Source of the DNA: an uncultured Methylococcales bacterium
GTDB lineage: Bacteria; Pseudomonadota; Gammaproteobacteria; Methylococcales; Methylomonadaceae
Length of the DNA: 32,442 nucleotides
Assembly: GCA_913009265.1 (NCBI GenBank)
Contig: CAJVYL010000007.1
Location: 1 to 32,442 of the forward strand
Reading direction: 5' to 3'
The notes beneath the pieces were generated by a model. The model saw nothing but the letters and a program-made list of their open reading frames with translations. It did not search any database and had not been told where the DNA came from. Positions 16,704-25,100 of the stretch are shown piece after piece. A program made the position numbers and the translations under genes. The stretch's first letter is position 1. Every line of letters begins with the position of its first letter.

Positions 16704-17329
16704 AAACATTTTCTATTGCAACTTTTGCGGGCATTCTGGTCTCATTAGCATTGTTTTGGTTAATGCAAGTGATGATTAGTAATAATCAACAAGGCTTTAA
16801 AAAAACTGATAATTTGCAGATGACTGAGTTTGTACGTTTAAAGCGTGAAACTAAACTGCAAACAAAAGATAGGGAAATTCCTGATGAACCTGAGCCAGAT
16901 AAACGTCCACCACCGCCTAAAATGACTGTTCAACAAGTACATGTCACACAAAACAATGTGCCTCAAATGGATATGCCTAATTTAGATATTCCATTACAGA
17001 CTAATAGTTTTAATGGCTCTGCTATTCAAGGTGTACAAATCGGCGCAGGTTCCATTAGTACTAATGTGATTCCTTTAGTACGCATTCCACCCAGATACCC
17101 TATGCGAGCAGCAAACCGTAGAATAGAAGGTTGGGTTAAAGTTGAATTTACTATTACTGAGCAAGGAACTGTTAAAGATGCTGTTGTTATTGAGGCTCAG
17201 CCAAGAAAAGTCTTTAATAGGGCTGCATTACAGGCTATTAAACGTTGGAAGTTTAAAGCTAAAATCATAGGTGGCGAAGCTTTTGAGCAACGTGCCATAC
17301 AAGTATTACAATTTAAATTATCAAAATGA
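16700..17329 (+). CDS. tonB: TonB2-type energy transducer
   Basis: 209 aa with a GTG start overlapping the exbD stop codon (GTGA). The layout is classic TonB but short: one N-terminal membrane anchor at about 5-26, a brief proline-rich linker (EPEPDKRPPPPKM-like, about 60-75) and a C-terminal TonB domain at about 125-209 (PRYPMRAANRRIEGWVKVEF, FNRAALQAIKRWKFK). The short linker resembles Vibrio TonB2 rather than E. coli TonB. It would transmit proton-motive force from ExbB/ExbD to outer-membrane receptors such as the one at the right edge of the window. Confidence 0.95.
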   Translation: MKTFSIATFAGILVSLALFWLMQVMISNNQQGFKKTDNLQMTEFVRLKRETKLQTKDREIPDEPEPDKRPPPPKMTVQQVHVTQNNVPQMDMPNLDIPLQTNSFNGSAIQGVQIGAGSISTNVIPLVRIPPRYPMRAANRRIEGWVKVEFTITEQGTVKDAVVIEAQPRKVFNRAALQAIKRWKFKAKIIGGEAFEQRAIQVLQFKLSK

Positions 17330-18534
17330 TACGTCTACTGGCTCTGGTTTTATCCTTATTAATATTGTCTCCGGCATATGCTAAAGATAAAGAGAAACAA
17401 GCTACAATTTCTCCTTGGGTATATAAGAAATTACAAAAAGCAGAGCAGCTTATTGCTAAAAAATCATATTCTCAAGCTGAACAAAAGTTAAAAGCTATTT
17501 TGCCTGATACAAAAGCAAAGAGTTATGAAAAAGCCATTGTTTTACGTAGTTTGTCTTCAGTTTATGCATTAAACAATCAATATAAAAAAGCGACTAAGTT
17601 ATTGACCCAAGCCCTTGCTTTAGATGCTCTACCCAAGAAACAAGAACAACAAGCTATTCTAAATCTAGGCCAGCTTTATATGGCTATGGAGCAATACGCT
17701 AAAGCAATTAAAGTATTAGAGCCTTGGCTAGCCACTAATTCAACAGGTAATGCAAAAGTTAATGTTTTAATTGCCAATGCTTATGCCCAATTAAAACGAT
17801 ATAGAAAAGCATTGCCTTATATTAAAAAAGCAATTGCTAATACTAAAAAGCCAGCCGAGTCCTGGTATCAATTAAATTTAGCTTTATATTATGAGCTAGA
17901 AAACTATACTTCAGCAGCAAAAATATTAAAGAAGCTGCTCACCATTTATCCTGATAAAAAAGAATATTGGTCTCAGTTAGCATCAACCTATCAACAACTA
18001 AAGCAGTATAAACAAGCCGTATCAATAAAGCATTTAGCGTTTAAAAAAGGCTTTATTCATTCAGAAAAAGAGCTTCTAGAGCTGGTTAATTTGTTTTTAT
18101 ATGTGGATCACCCATTTAAAGCTGCGACGTTATTAAATAAATTAATAGCAACTAAAAAAGTAAAAAGCACATCAAAAAATTGGGAGACTTTAGCTCATTC
18201 ATGGACTATAGCTAAAGAATATGAACAGGCGATAAAAGCCTTAGAAAAAGCCTCTAGCCTCAATAACAAAGGAAGTTTATATCAACGTTTAGGGCAAATA
18301 TATGTTGAGAAAGAGCAATGGGGTAAGGCAATCCAATCTTTTAATAAAGCCTTAAACAAGGGGAACTTAAAAAATACAGGGACAACCTATATGTTACTTG
18401 GTATGAGTTATTTTGAGCAAAAGAATAAAAAACAAGCTAAAAGGTCTTTTTTAAAAGCAGCTAAATATAGCAAGAGCAAAAAATCAGCGAGACAGTGGTT
18501 AGAGTATATCCGCGAATCAAATAAACCTCTTTAA
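17326..18534 (+). CDS. TPR-repeat periplasmic protein of TonB2 operon
   Basis: 402 aa. A signal peptide (MIRLLALVLSLLILSPAYA) is followed by about eight to nine tetratricopeptide-type repeats, rich in Lys, Ala, Leu and Tyr (for example EQYAKAIKVLEPWL, KRYRKALPYIKKAI, EQWGKAIQSFNKAL). The start overlaps the tonB stop (ATGA), so it is the last gene of the operon. A TPR gene occupies the same place in the Vibrio TonB2 cluster. TPR repeats mediate protein contacts; a periplasmic scaffold for the TonB2 complex is likely, but this is inferred from position. Lysine content is high, giving a basic protein. Confidence 0.9.
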   Translation: MIRLLALVLSLLILSPAYAKDKEKQATISPWVYKKLQKAEQLIAKKSYSQAEQKLKAILPDTKAKSYEKAIVLRSLSSVYALNNQYKKATKLLTQALALDALPKKQEQQAILNLGQLYMAMEQYAKAIKVLEPWLATNSTGNAKVNVLIANAYAQLKRYRKALPYIKKAIANTKKPAESWYQLNLALYYELENYTSAAKILKKLLTIYPDKKEYWSQLASTYQQLKQYKQAVSIKHLAFKKGFIHSEKELLELVNLFLYVDHPFKAATLLNKLIATKKVKSTSKNWETLAHSWTIAKEYEQAIKALEKASSLNNKGSLYQRLGQIYVEKEQWGKAIQSFNKALNKGNLKNTGTTYMLLGMSYFEQKNKKQAKRSFLKAAKYSKSKKSARQWLEYIRESNKPL

Positions 18535-18535
18535 T

Positions 18536-18564
18536 TATAGAGGCGTCTTTAAAACGCCTCTATA
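18536..18564. terminator. Bidirectional terminator-like hairpin
   Basis: TATAGAGGCGT (18536-18546) pairs perfectly with ACGCCTCTATA (18554-18564) across a 7-nt loop. It lies a few bases after the TPR gene stop and just beyond the stop of the convergent AP2-like gene. The T-run is poor on both strands, so efficiency is uncertain, but the position supports termination. Confidence 0.6.
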
Positions 18565-18574
18565 TCGAAAATTA

Positions 18575-19090
18575 TTACCCTACAACAGCCCCTAAGTCAG
18601 CATTTTCATAGACGCGAGTTTTCTTCCAACCAGCAAATTTATCTTCAAAAAACTGTAAATCATGATCTATAGAATGCTCATAACAGCTTCTAAATAATCT
18701 TGCCGTTCTAAAAGCATGTAGCTCATCATCAGCGGTTACCGTTTCTACATTACCCACTTGAAAAGTCTTGTTTTTGGATTTTCTGTCTTTTACCCAGAAA
18801 ACCGTATAACAAAGATAACTTTTATCTTTTCTATGGTCATACTTTATCGTTCTGGAAACACCTGTAACACCCGTAGTTGACTTGTTCTTGGGTGGTTTTA
18901 AAAACCGAGTTCGACTGCCTTTTAATACAACCAGCATTTGATCACGCCAAGTGATTGCTGCCTGTAAAGATTTATTTCTATTTCCCCATAGTTTATGTGA
19001 GAAATAGCGACTGCTCTCCTTGCCGCGTCGGACAATACGTACTTGATAACCAAAAGCGTCAGGCTCTGTAATATGTTTATTTTTTGCCAT
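18575..19090 (-). CDS. AP2-like domain protein, putative DNA-binding
   Basis: 171 aa, strongly basic. Two segments resemble AP2/ERF-type three-strand-plus-helix DNA-binding modules. One is at about 13-55 (GYQVRIVRRGKESSRYF, then a helix with AAITWRDQML). The other is at about 72-138 (TTGVTGVSRT, YLCYTVFWVKDRKSKNKTF, then a helix with AFRTARLFRSCYEH). AP2 domains in bacteria occur in homing endonucleases and in small stand-alone proteins; no HNH or nuclease motif is seen here, so a regulator or nucleoid-binding role is more likely. Start ATG at 19090 has a weak ribosome-binding site. It stands alone, convergent with the TonB2 operon. Family assignment is by eye and moderately certain. Confidence 0.6.
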   Translation of the reverse strand: MAKNKHITEPDAFGYQVRIVRRGKESSRYFSHKLWGNRNKSLQAAITWRDQMLVVLKGSRTRFLKPPKNKSTTGVTGVSRTIKYDHRKDKSYLCYTVFWVKDRKSKNKTFQVGNVETVTADDELHAFRTARLFRSCYEHSIDHDLQFFEDKFAGWKKTRVYENADLGAVVG

Positions 19091-19449
19091 TTTATTATAA
19101 ATCCCCGATATCTTTTTGGGTAAGAATACTCAAATTCAATCATTTTTTTGTAAAAGGCTATTGATTATCAATGACTGCGGTCAAAATCAGTTGCCATTAC
19201 TTGGTTAAAAATTCAATTCATGTGGTCCTTATTATTTAGCAACAAATAGAAAAAGAAATAGTTTTGTTGTTAATTTCGTAGGACAATGACTACAAATTAT
19301 CAACAATGTTTAATGAAATATCAAGTTTTTTAGTATTTAAATTACGCAAATACCAAGTAATTTAGTGTAGAATACATCAAATACACCCTTAATCCGGTCT
19401 ATACAAACACATAACCCTTTGTTTTTTATATATTTTTTGGAGACAATAA
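19091..19449. other. Intergenic region upstream of peroxiredoxin
   Basis: This 359-bp region lies between divergent genes. It contains the short palindrome ATTGATTATCAAT (19160-19172), a TAGAAT -10-like box at 19368-19373 about 80 bp before the peroxiredoxin start, and a clear GGAGA ribosome-binding site. No recognisable OxyR site, coding ORF or RNA gene was found. Confidence 0.5.
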
Positions 19450-20055
19450 ATGAGCGTATTAGTAGGCAAGCAAGCCCCTGATTTTACAGTTCCTGCGGTA
19501 TTAGCTGACGGTGAAATTGTCGATTCTTTCAGTTTTTCTGACGCAACAAGTGGAAAATATGCTGTTGTATTTTTCTACCCATTAGATTTCACTTTTGTAT
19601 GTCCAAGTGAATTAATCGCATTAGATCACCGTATGGATGAATTTAAAAAGCGTGGCGTAGAAGTTATTGCAGTCTCAATTGACTCTCATTTCACTCACAA
19701 TGCATGGCGTAACACTGCTATTAATGACGGTGGTATTGGTCAAGTCAAATACACAATGGCTGCTGACATCAATCACCAAATCTGTAAAGATTATGATGTT
19801 GAAGCTGAAGTACCTGCAGTTGCATACCGTGGTAGCTTTTTAATTGATACAAATGGCGTGGTTCGTCATCAAGTAGTTAACGATTTACCTTTAGGTCGTA
19901 ACATTGATGAAATGCTTCGTATGGTTGATGCATTAAAATTCCATGAAGAACATGGTGAAGTATGTCCAGCAGGTTGGACTCAAGGCGACTCAGGTATGGA
20001 TGCAAGCCCAACAGGCGTTGCTGATTACTTAAGCAAAAATGCTGATGACTTGTAA
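19450..20055 (+). CDS. Typical 2-Cys peroxiredoxin (Prx1/AhpC class)
   Basis: 201 aa. It reduces hydrogen peroxide and organic hydroperoxides in the cytoplasm using thiol donors. Peroxidatic Cys51 lies in DFTFVCPSE and resolving Cys172 in EVCPAGW, the typical 2-Cys arrangement. The protein has GGIG at about 96-99 and a C-terminal helix ending DYLSKN. These correspond to the GGLG and YF elements that make many eukaryotic Prx1 proteins prone to over-oxidation, with conservative changes. A strong GGAGA ribosome-binding site precedes the ATG and a strong terminator follows, so it is a single-gene, probably highly expressed unit. No AhpF or thioredoxin-like partner lies adjacent. Confidence 0.95.
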   Translation: MSVLVGKQAPDFTVPAVLADGEIVDSFSFSDATSGKYAVVFFYPLDFTFVCPSELIALDHRMDEFKKRGVEVIAVSIDSHFTHNAWRNTAINDGGIGQVKYTMAADINHQICKDYDVEAEVPAVAYRGSFLIDTNGVVRHQVVNDLPLGRNIDEMLRMVDALKFHEEHGEVCPAGWTQGDSGMDASPTGVADYLSKNADDL

Positions 20056-20082
20056 TAAATAGTTCTAACTATTTATTACAAG
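20049..20082 (+). repeat. Perfect 34-bp palindrome over the peroxiredoxin stop codon
   Basis: CTTGTAATAAATAGTT (20049-20064) is perfectly complementary to AACTATTTATTACAAG (20067-20082) with a 2-bp centre. It includes the final Leu codon and the stop codon. It is AT-rich and lacks a following T-run. It lies upstream of the true terminator and may protect the mRNA 3' end. Confidence 0.8.
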
Positions 20083-20104
20083 CTCCATTTTAATATGGAG
20101 AAAG

Positions 20105-20142
20105 AAAGGCGGAAGGCACTTAGTGCTGACCGCCTTTTTTTT
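20105..20142 (+). terminator. Intrinsic terminator of the peroxiredoxin gene
   Basis: AAAGGCGG (20105-20112) pairs with CCGCCTTT (20130-20137), with an inner GCACT-T-AGTGC helix. It is followed by a run of eight T on the plus strand. This is a textbook GC-rich stem plus T-tract. Confidence 0.92.
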
Positions 20143-20371
20143 GCTATTTTTTTCGAGTCTAATTAGATAAACTTACCTTATTGCCCTCAGTTGATAAACT
20201 ACCTATATTACAGTCTTGCTCTATTCTTAACTTAACATGGTTATTAATTAACTACAGGTTAAAGAGAAAAAATGTAGCCTTGATGTAGTGAAACGAAATC
20301 AAGGAAAATATCAGCTAAACCTTGATTCCACTTCGTTTCATCAAGGCTACAAAAACTTAACTTAATTGTCG
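20143..20371. other. Gap between peroxiredoxin terminator and SulP gene
   Basis: Apart from the BIME-like element at 20273-20351, this gap holds AT-rich sequence with no coding signal. The SulP promoter must lie here unless it is within the repeat, but no convincing -35/-10 pair was found. Confidence 0.5.
20273..20351. repeat. BIME/REP-like paired palindrome, family 1 copy B
   Basis: TGTAGCCTTGATG (20273-20285) is complementary to CATCAAGGCTACA (20339-20351). Inside are two inverted REP halves, CCTTGATGTAGTGAAACGAAATCAAGG and CCTTGATTCCACTTCGTTTCATCAAGG. The sequence and plan match copy A at 2054-2136. It ends only about 20 bp before the SulP start codon. Confidence 0.82.
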
Positions 20372-22111
20372 ATGATGGCTTCTGCTCAAAATAATAAAAT
20401 GCAATTAAATCACTTATTCCCCATTATTTCCTGTTTAAGAAATTACAACAAACAAGACCTTAATGGTGATATTTTTGCAGGGATTATTACCGCTATTTTA
20501 TTAATACCTCAAGGCATTGCTTATGCGATGTTAGCTGGTTTACCCGCTCAAGTCGGCTTATATGCTAGTATTTTTCCAGCTGCTATTTATGCGCTTTTAG
20601 GCAGTAGTCGTACCTTATCAGTAGGCCCTGTTTCTATAGCGGCTATTATGATTGCTAGTGCATTATCCGCGCCTGAAGTAATCGCCTTTGGCTCTCCTGT
20701 TGAAAATGCCATTATTTTGGCCGCGGAAGGTGGCTTAATTTTATTGTTGATGGCATTACTCAGAATGGGCGGCTTAGTTAATTTTATTAGCCACCCGGTA
20801 TTAACAGGGTTTACAAGTGGGGCAGCAATACTCATTATATTAAGCCAAATATCACATCTGTTTGGGGTGGCACAGATTCAATGTACTATAGATTTCGCTT
20901 GTTATAACAACGCCTTTCAGCTAATAAACACATACACGCTTGGGCTTGGTTTTATTAGTTTGTTTATTCTGATCTTTTTTGGCTCGCCTCTTACTACTCT
21001 TCTTAAATATCTTAAAGTTAAACAAACATTGATAACGGCAATCAGTAAATCAGCGCCCTTATTAGTCATAATAGTCAGTACAGCGCTGGTAACTATGTAT
21101 CAATTATCAGAGTTACAAAGTGTTGCTATTGTTGGCGCGATTCAATCAGGGTTACCTGATATTAGTTTTTCATTTATAAGTAACTTCGAACAATGGAAAG
21201 CACTACTCCCTAGTGCATCTTTTATTGCTATTATCGCTTATGTAGAAAGTGTTGCTATTGCAAAAGTGACGGCTAATTTACGCAATCAAACTATTAACCC
21301 AAATCAAGAATTAGTTGCTTTGGGTACTGCAAATCTTGCCAGTGCTTTTTCAGGTGGCATGTCTGTAGCAGGTGGTTTTAGCCGCACGATGGTGAATTAT
21401 TCCGCTGGGGCGCGCACTCAAATATCAATGTTAATTGCAGTTGCCTTACTTTGTATTGCAGTCAGCTTTTTTACGGATCAATTTACTTTAATTCCAAAAG
21501 CCGCATTAGCCGCTGTTATTTTAGTAGCCATTACGCCCTTAATTAAACTTAAAGGAATAATAACAACGTGGAAATACGATAAAGCGGATGGTATGGCTGA
21601 GGTTGTAACATTAATCGGTGTGCTGGTTTTAGGTATTGAAGAGGGCATTGCCTTTGGTGTTTTAATCACTATTTTGTGTTATTTACGACGAACTAGCCAC
21701 CCACATATTGCTGTTGTTGGGCGCATCAGGCATTCTGAACATTTTAGAAATATAAAAAGACATCAAGTTGAAACCTGGAATAATTTACTTTTGATTAGAA
21801 TTGATGAAAATATTAGTTTTGCTAATATTAGTTATATTTTAAATTTTATAGAAGAAGAATCCTTTAATAATACTGAATTAAAACATGTTGTTTTAATTTT
21901 CTCCTCGGTTAGTCATATTGATAGAACCGCATTTGAAGCCTTGGAAAATTTAATTCATTCATTAAAAAGCAAATCAATTTCACTTAACTTAGCCGAAGTA
22001 AAAGGACCGGTGATGGATAAATTACAACAAACTGATTTTTTTAAACATTTAACGCCAGGTAAAGTATTTTTCCAAACCATTGAAGCTGTTGAACAGCTAA
22101 AAAATAAATGA
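20372..22111 (+). CDS. SulP-family anion transporter with STAS domain
   Basis: About 579 aa. The track start at 20366 is TTG; ATGs at 20372 and 20375 are more likely, although none has a good ribosome-binding site. The N-terminal two thirds carry about 10-12 hydrophobic segments with the SulP signature DIFAGIITAILLIPQGIAYAMLAGLP and GLYASIFPAAIYALLGSSRTLSVGP. The C-terminal region at about 450-570 is a STAS domain (LLLIRIDENISFANISYIL, VVLIFSSVSHIDRTAFEAL). SulP members move sulfate, bicarbonate or dicarboxylates across the inner membrane; the substrate cannot be told here. No carbonic anhydrase is fused or adjacent. The stop codon overlaps the recB start. Confidence 0.93.
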   Translation: MMASAQNNKMQLNHLFPIISCLRNYNKQDLNGDIFAGIITAILLIPQGIAYAMLAGLPAQVGLYASIFPAAIYALLGSSRTLSVGPVSIAAIMIASALSAPEVIAFGSPVENAIILAAEGGLILLLMALLRMGGLVNFISHPVLTGFTSGAAILIILSQISHLFGVAQIQCTIDFACYNNAFQLINTYTLGLGFISLFILIFFGSPLTTLLKYLKVKQTLITAISKSAPLLVIIVSTALVTMYQLSELQSVAIVGAIQSGLPDISFSFISNFEQWKALLPSASFIAIIAYVESVAIAKVTANLRNQTINPNQELVALGTANLASAFSGGMSVAGGFSRTMVNYSAGARTQISMLIAVALLCIAVSFFTDQFTLIPKAALAAVILVAITPLIKLKGIITTWKYDKADGMAEVVTLIGVLVLGIEEGIAFGVLITILCYLRRTSHPHIAVVGRIRHSEHFRNIKRHQVETWNNLLLIRIDENISFANISYILNFIEEESFNNTELKHVVLIFSSVSHIDRTAFEALENLIHSLKSKSISLNLAEVKGPVMDKLQQTDFFKHLTPGKVFFQTIEAVEQLKNK

Positions 22112-25100
22112 CAGTTTCCGTAAAAAACTTTAATCCTGTTGCTACTGAATTACTTAAATCCATAAATCTGATTGAAGCCAGTGCAGGAACAGGTAAAACC
22201 TATGCCATTGCCATGCTGGTTTTGCGTTTTGTGGTTGAACAATCACTCGATATTAAACAGATACTGGTGGTTACTTTTACTAAAGCAGCAACGGAAGAAC
22301 TGAAAGACAGAATTAGGGCGCGCTTAACTGAAGCTCGCCAAGCCAGTATTGATAATTCACTTATCCCAAATGACCCGAGTATAAGGCTATGGTTAGATTC
22401 TTTAGATATAGAGCCAGAAATAATTGTTCAACGACTTAATAATGCATTGCTGGATATTGATCAAGCAGGAATCTTTACTATCCATGGTTTTTGTCAACGT
22501 ATTTTGGCCGAACATGCCTTAGAAAGCGGTCAGCTATTTGATTCTGAATTAACAGGTGATGTTAGTTCTATTAAACAAGCTTGTTCTGATGATTTTTGGC
22601 GCAAACAAATTTATCAGCGATCTATTTGGGAGGCTTCCCTTTTAACCTCGGAATATGAAACACCTGATCAATTATTAGCTAGTATTGATTTTATAGCTCC
22701 CGATCTTACTGTTTTTCCTGAATATCAAGATCTTGACCAAAAACTAGCCGATTTAAAAAAATTAATTGATAATAATAAACAAACGATTGAATTTGCTTTA
22801 AACATTATTGAAGAACAGTTAGCAGAAGGTAAGTTTAAAACAAAATTCAGTTCTAGCTTTAGGAGTACTGCACAAAATTTAATACTGTGGATTAATGAAC
22901 AAAGTACGGTACCACCAAACTTTTCTATACTGACTGAGCAAGGGTTATTTGAGGCTTTAAATGGCGTAAAATTTAAAACCAGTAAGGCCAAGCCGCTTCC
23001 CAGTGAGGAGCAGAAAACTAATTATATTAATACCTTTAATATTGACTACCCATTATTTGAAAAAATTGATGAAGCAATAGCGAGTATAAGTCTAACTTTT
23101 AGACGGGCATTACTTGAAATATTAAGAGAAGATATAGACAAAAGGTTGCAACAACTTAATGTATTATCTTTCGATGACTTAATCAGCCGTTTTTCTGCAG
23201 CATTACAAGATGAAAAAGGCGTTATCTTACGTCAAGAGATTCAGCTTCGGTTTCGAGCAGCGCTTATTGATGAGTTTCAAGATACAGACCAAAACCAATG
23301 GCTTATATTTTCTACTTTATTTAATTCCCCTGAACATTATTTATACTTAATTGGTGACCCCAAACAGGCTATTTACAAGTTTAGGGGAGCTGATATTAAC
23401 TCTTATTTTTCTGCACAAGATCAAGCTCAACATCAGTTTACACTAGGCCGTAATTGGCGTTCTCATCCGCAATTAGTAGAAGGGGTGAATCTGCTGTTTG
23501 CTAGAAAGCAGCCTTTTTATGCAGAGAAACCAGTATTTAACGATGTTAAAGCAGCTTTAACACCTCAACAGGGTGCGGTGTTTCAAAATGGTCAAGCGCT
23601 AGCGCCTCTGGTTTTATGGCAGTTAGATAAAAATGAAGATGAGTTTTGGACTTCGGGAAAAGCGGCTAATGAAATAAAAACAGCGACAGTTAATGAAATA
23701 TTAAATTTATTATCGCCTGAATTTAATATTGAAATTAAATCTAATAAGGCACAAGTTATCCCCAACGATATTGCTATATTAGTTAGAAGTAACCCGCAAG
23801 CCAGAGAATTTCAACTAGCTTTAAATAAAGTAGGTATTGCTGCTGTTATAAGTAGTAAAGAATCTGTATTTTCTGCAACAGAAGCTAATGATCTTTTTAT
23901 ATTATTACAGGCCATTGCACAACCTACTAATAATCACTTACTTAAACAGGCATTAACGCTTGATTGGTTTAACCTGAATGGTCAGCAGTTATTTCAGGTT
24001 TTAAATGATGAACTTGTGATGGATGGATGGCTATCGCGATTTTTAGATTATCAACAAAGCTGGCAAGTCGGTGGCTTTATGGTGATGATGAAGAGACTAT
24101 TAAGTAATGAAAAAGTATTCCCTCATTTATCCAAATATGAACTAGCAGAGCGACGCATTACTAATTTACAGCATTGTATTGAATTAGTTCAGCAAGCCGC
24201 TATTGATGAACATTTAGGAATTAATAAAACACTGGACTGGCTACATAATAATATTGTTCAAGCGGCTGCTAAATCTACAAGTTCTGATGAGCAGCAATTA
24301 CGCTTAGAAAGTGATGAAGATGCGGTCAAAATCATTACTATGCATGGCTCTAAAGGATTGGAATTCCCCATCGTTTTTTGTCCCTTTTTATGGCAGCGTG
24401 GTGTACAGCTAAAAAAAGAACAAAATGTAATTAAATGTTATAAAAACGATGTCATGATTGCTGATTTGGGCTCTGCATTGTTTGAACAACATAGAGAAAC
24501 TGCCTTAGAAGAAGAGTTGGCAGAAGACCTTCGGATACTTTATGTTGCCGTTACTCGTGCCAAATATAGATGTTATCTTAATTGGGCTGATGTACGTAGT
24601 AAAGCAAAAGCGAATGAATCTGCATTGGCTTATTTATTAGACTTTTCAATAGAGGATGATTTCGCACAGCAGCAACAAAAACTAAAATCGTATAGCGACC
24701 AATCCCCCTCAGTTTTTGAGCATCAATTAATAGAAGCTGAGCAAAGTGTTAGCCAAGCTTATCAGACGGTATTGACTGAAACTCCGACTCTAGCTATGCA
24801 AAGGCAAAGGGCGCTTTATACTAGCTGGCAAATGAGTAGTTACACCGCCTTATCATCTTTAAGTCAACATGATGCACCAGAATTACCCAGCGATAAAGCC
24901 AGAGAAGAGATCGTTATTAACTGGGCTGAGGCAAACTATTCAGAGCTTCCAAGGGGAGCACACACGGGGAATGTGATTCATGATTTGTTAGAAAATATTC
25001 CGTTTTATATATTGGCTGAAGAAAATGATATTAGCCAACAACGTGAAAAATCTTGCCAACGCTATGGTGTAAAAACAGCAACCCCCGAACAATTTGATTT

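Noticed and set aside
18922-19143. 73-codon minus-strand ORF overlapping the AP2-like gene start
   Set aside because: Overlaps the AP2-like gene in another frame with no family features; regarded as a shadow.
19160-19172. FNR/CRP-type binding site
   Set aside because: ATTGATTATCAAT is a palindrome, but the half-sites are spaced by 1 bp rather than the 4 bp expected for FNR.
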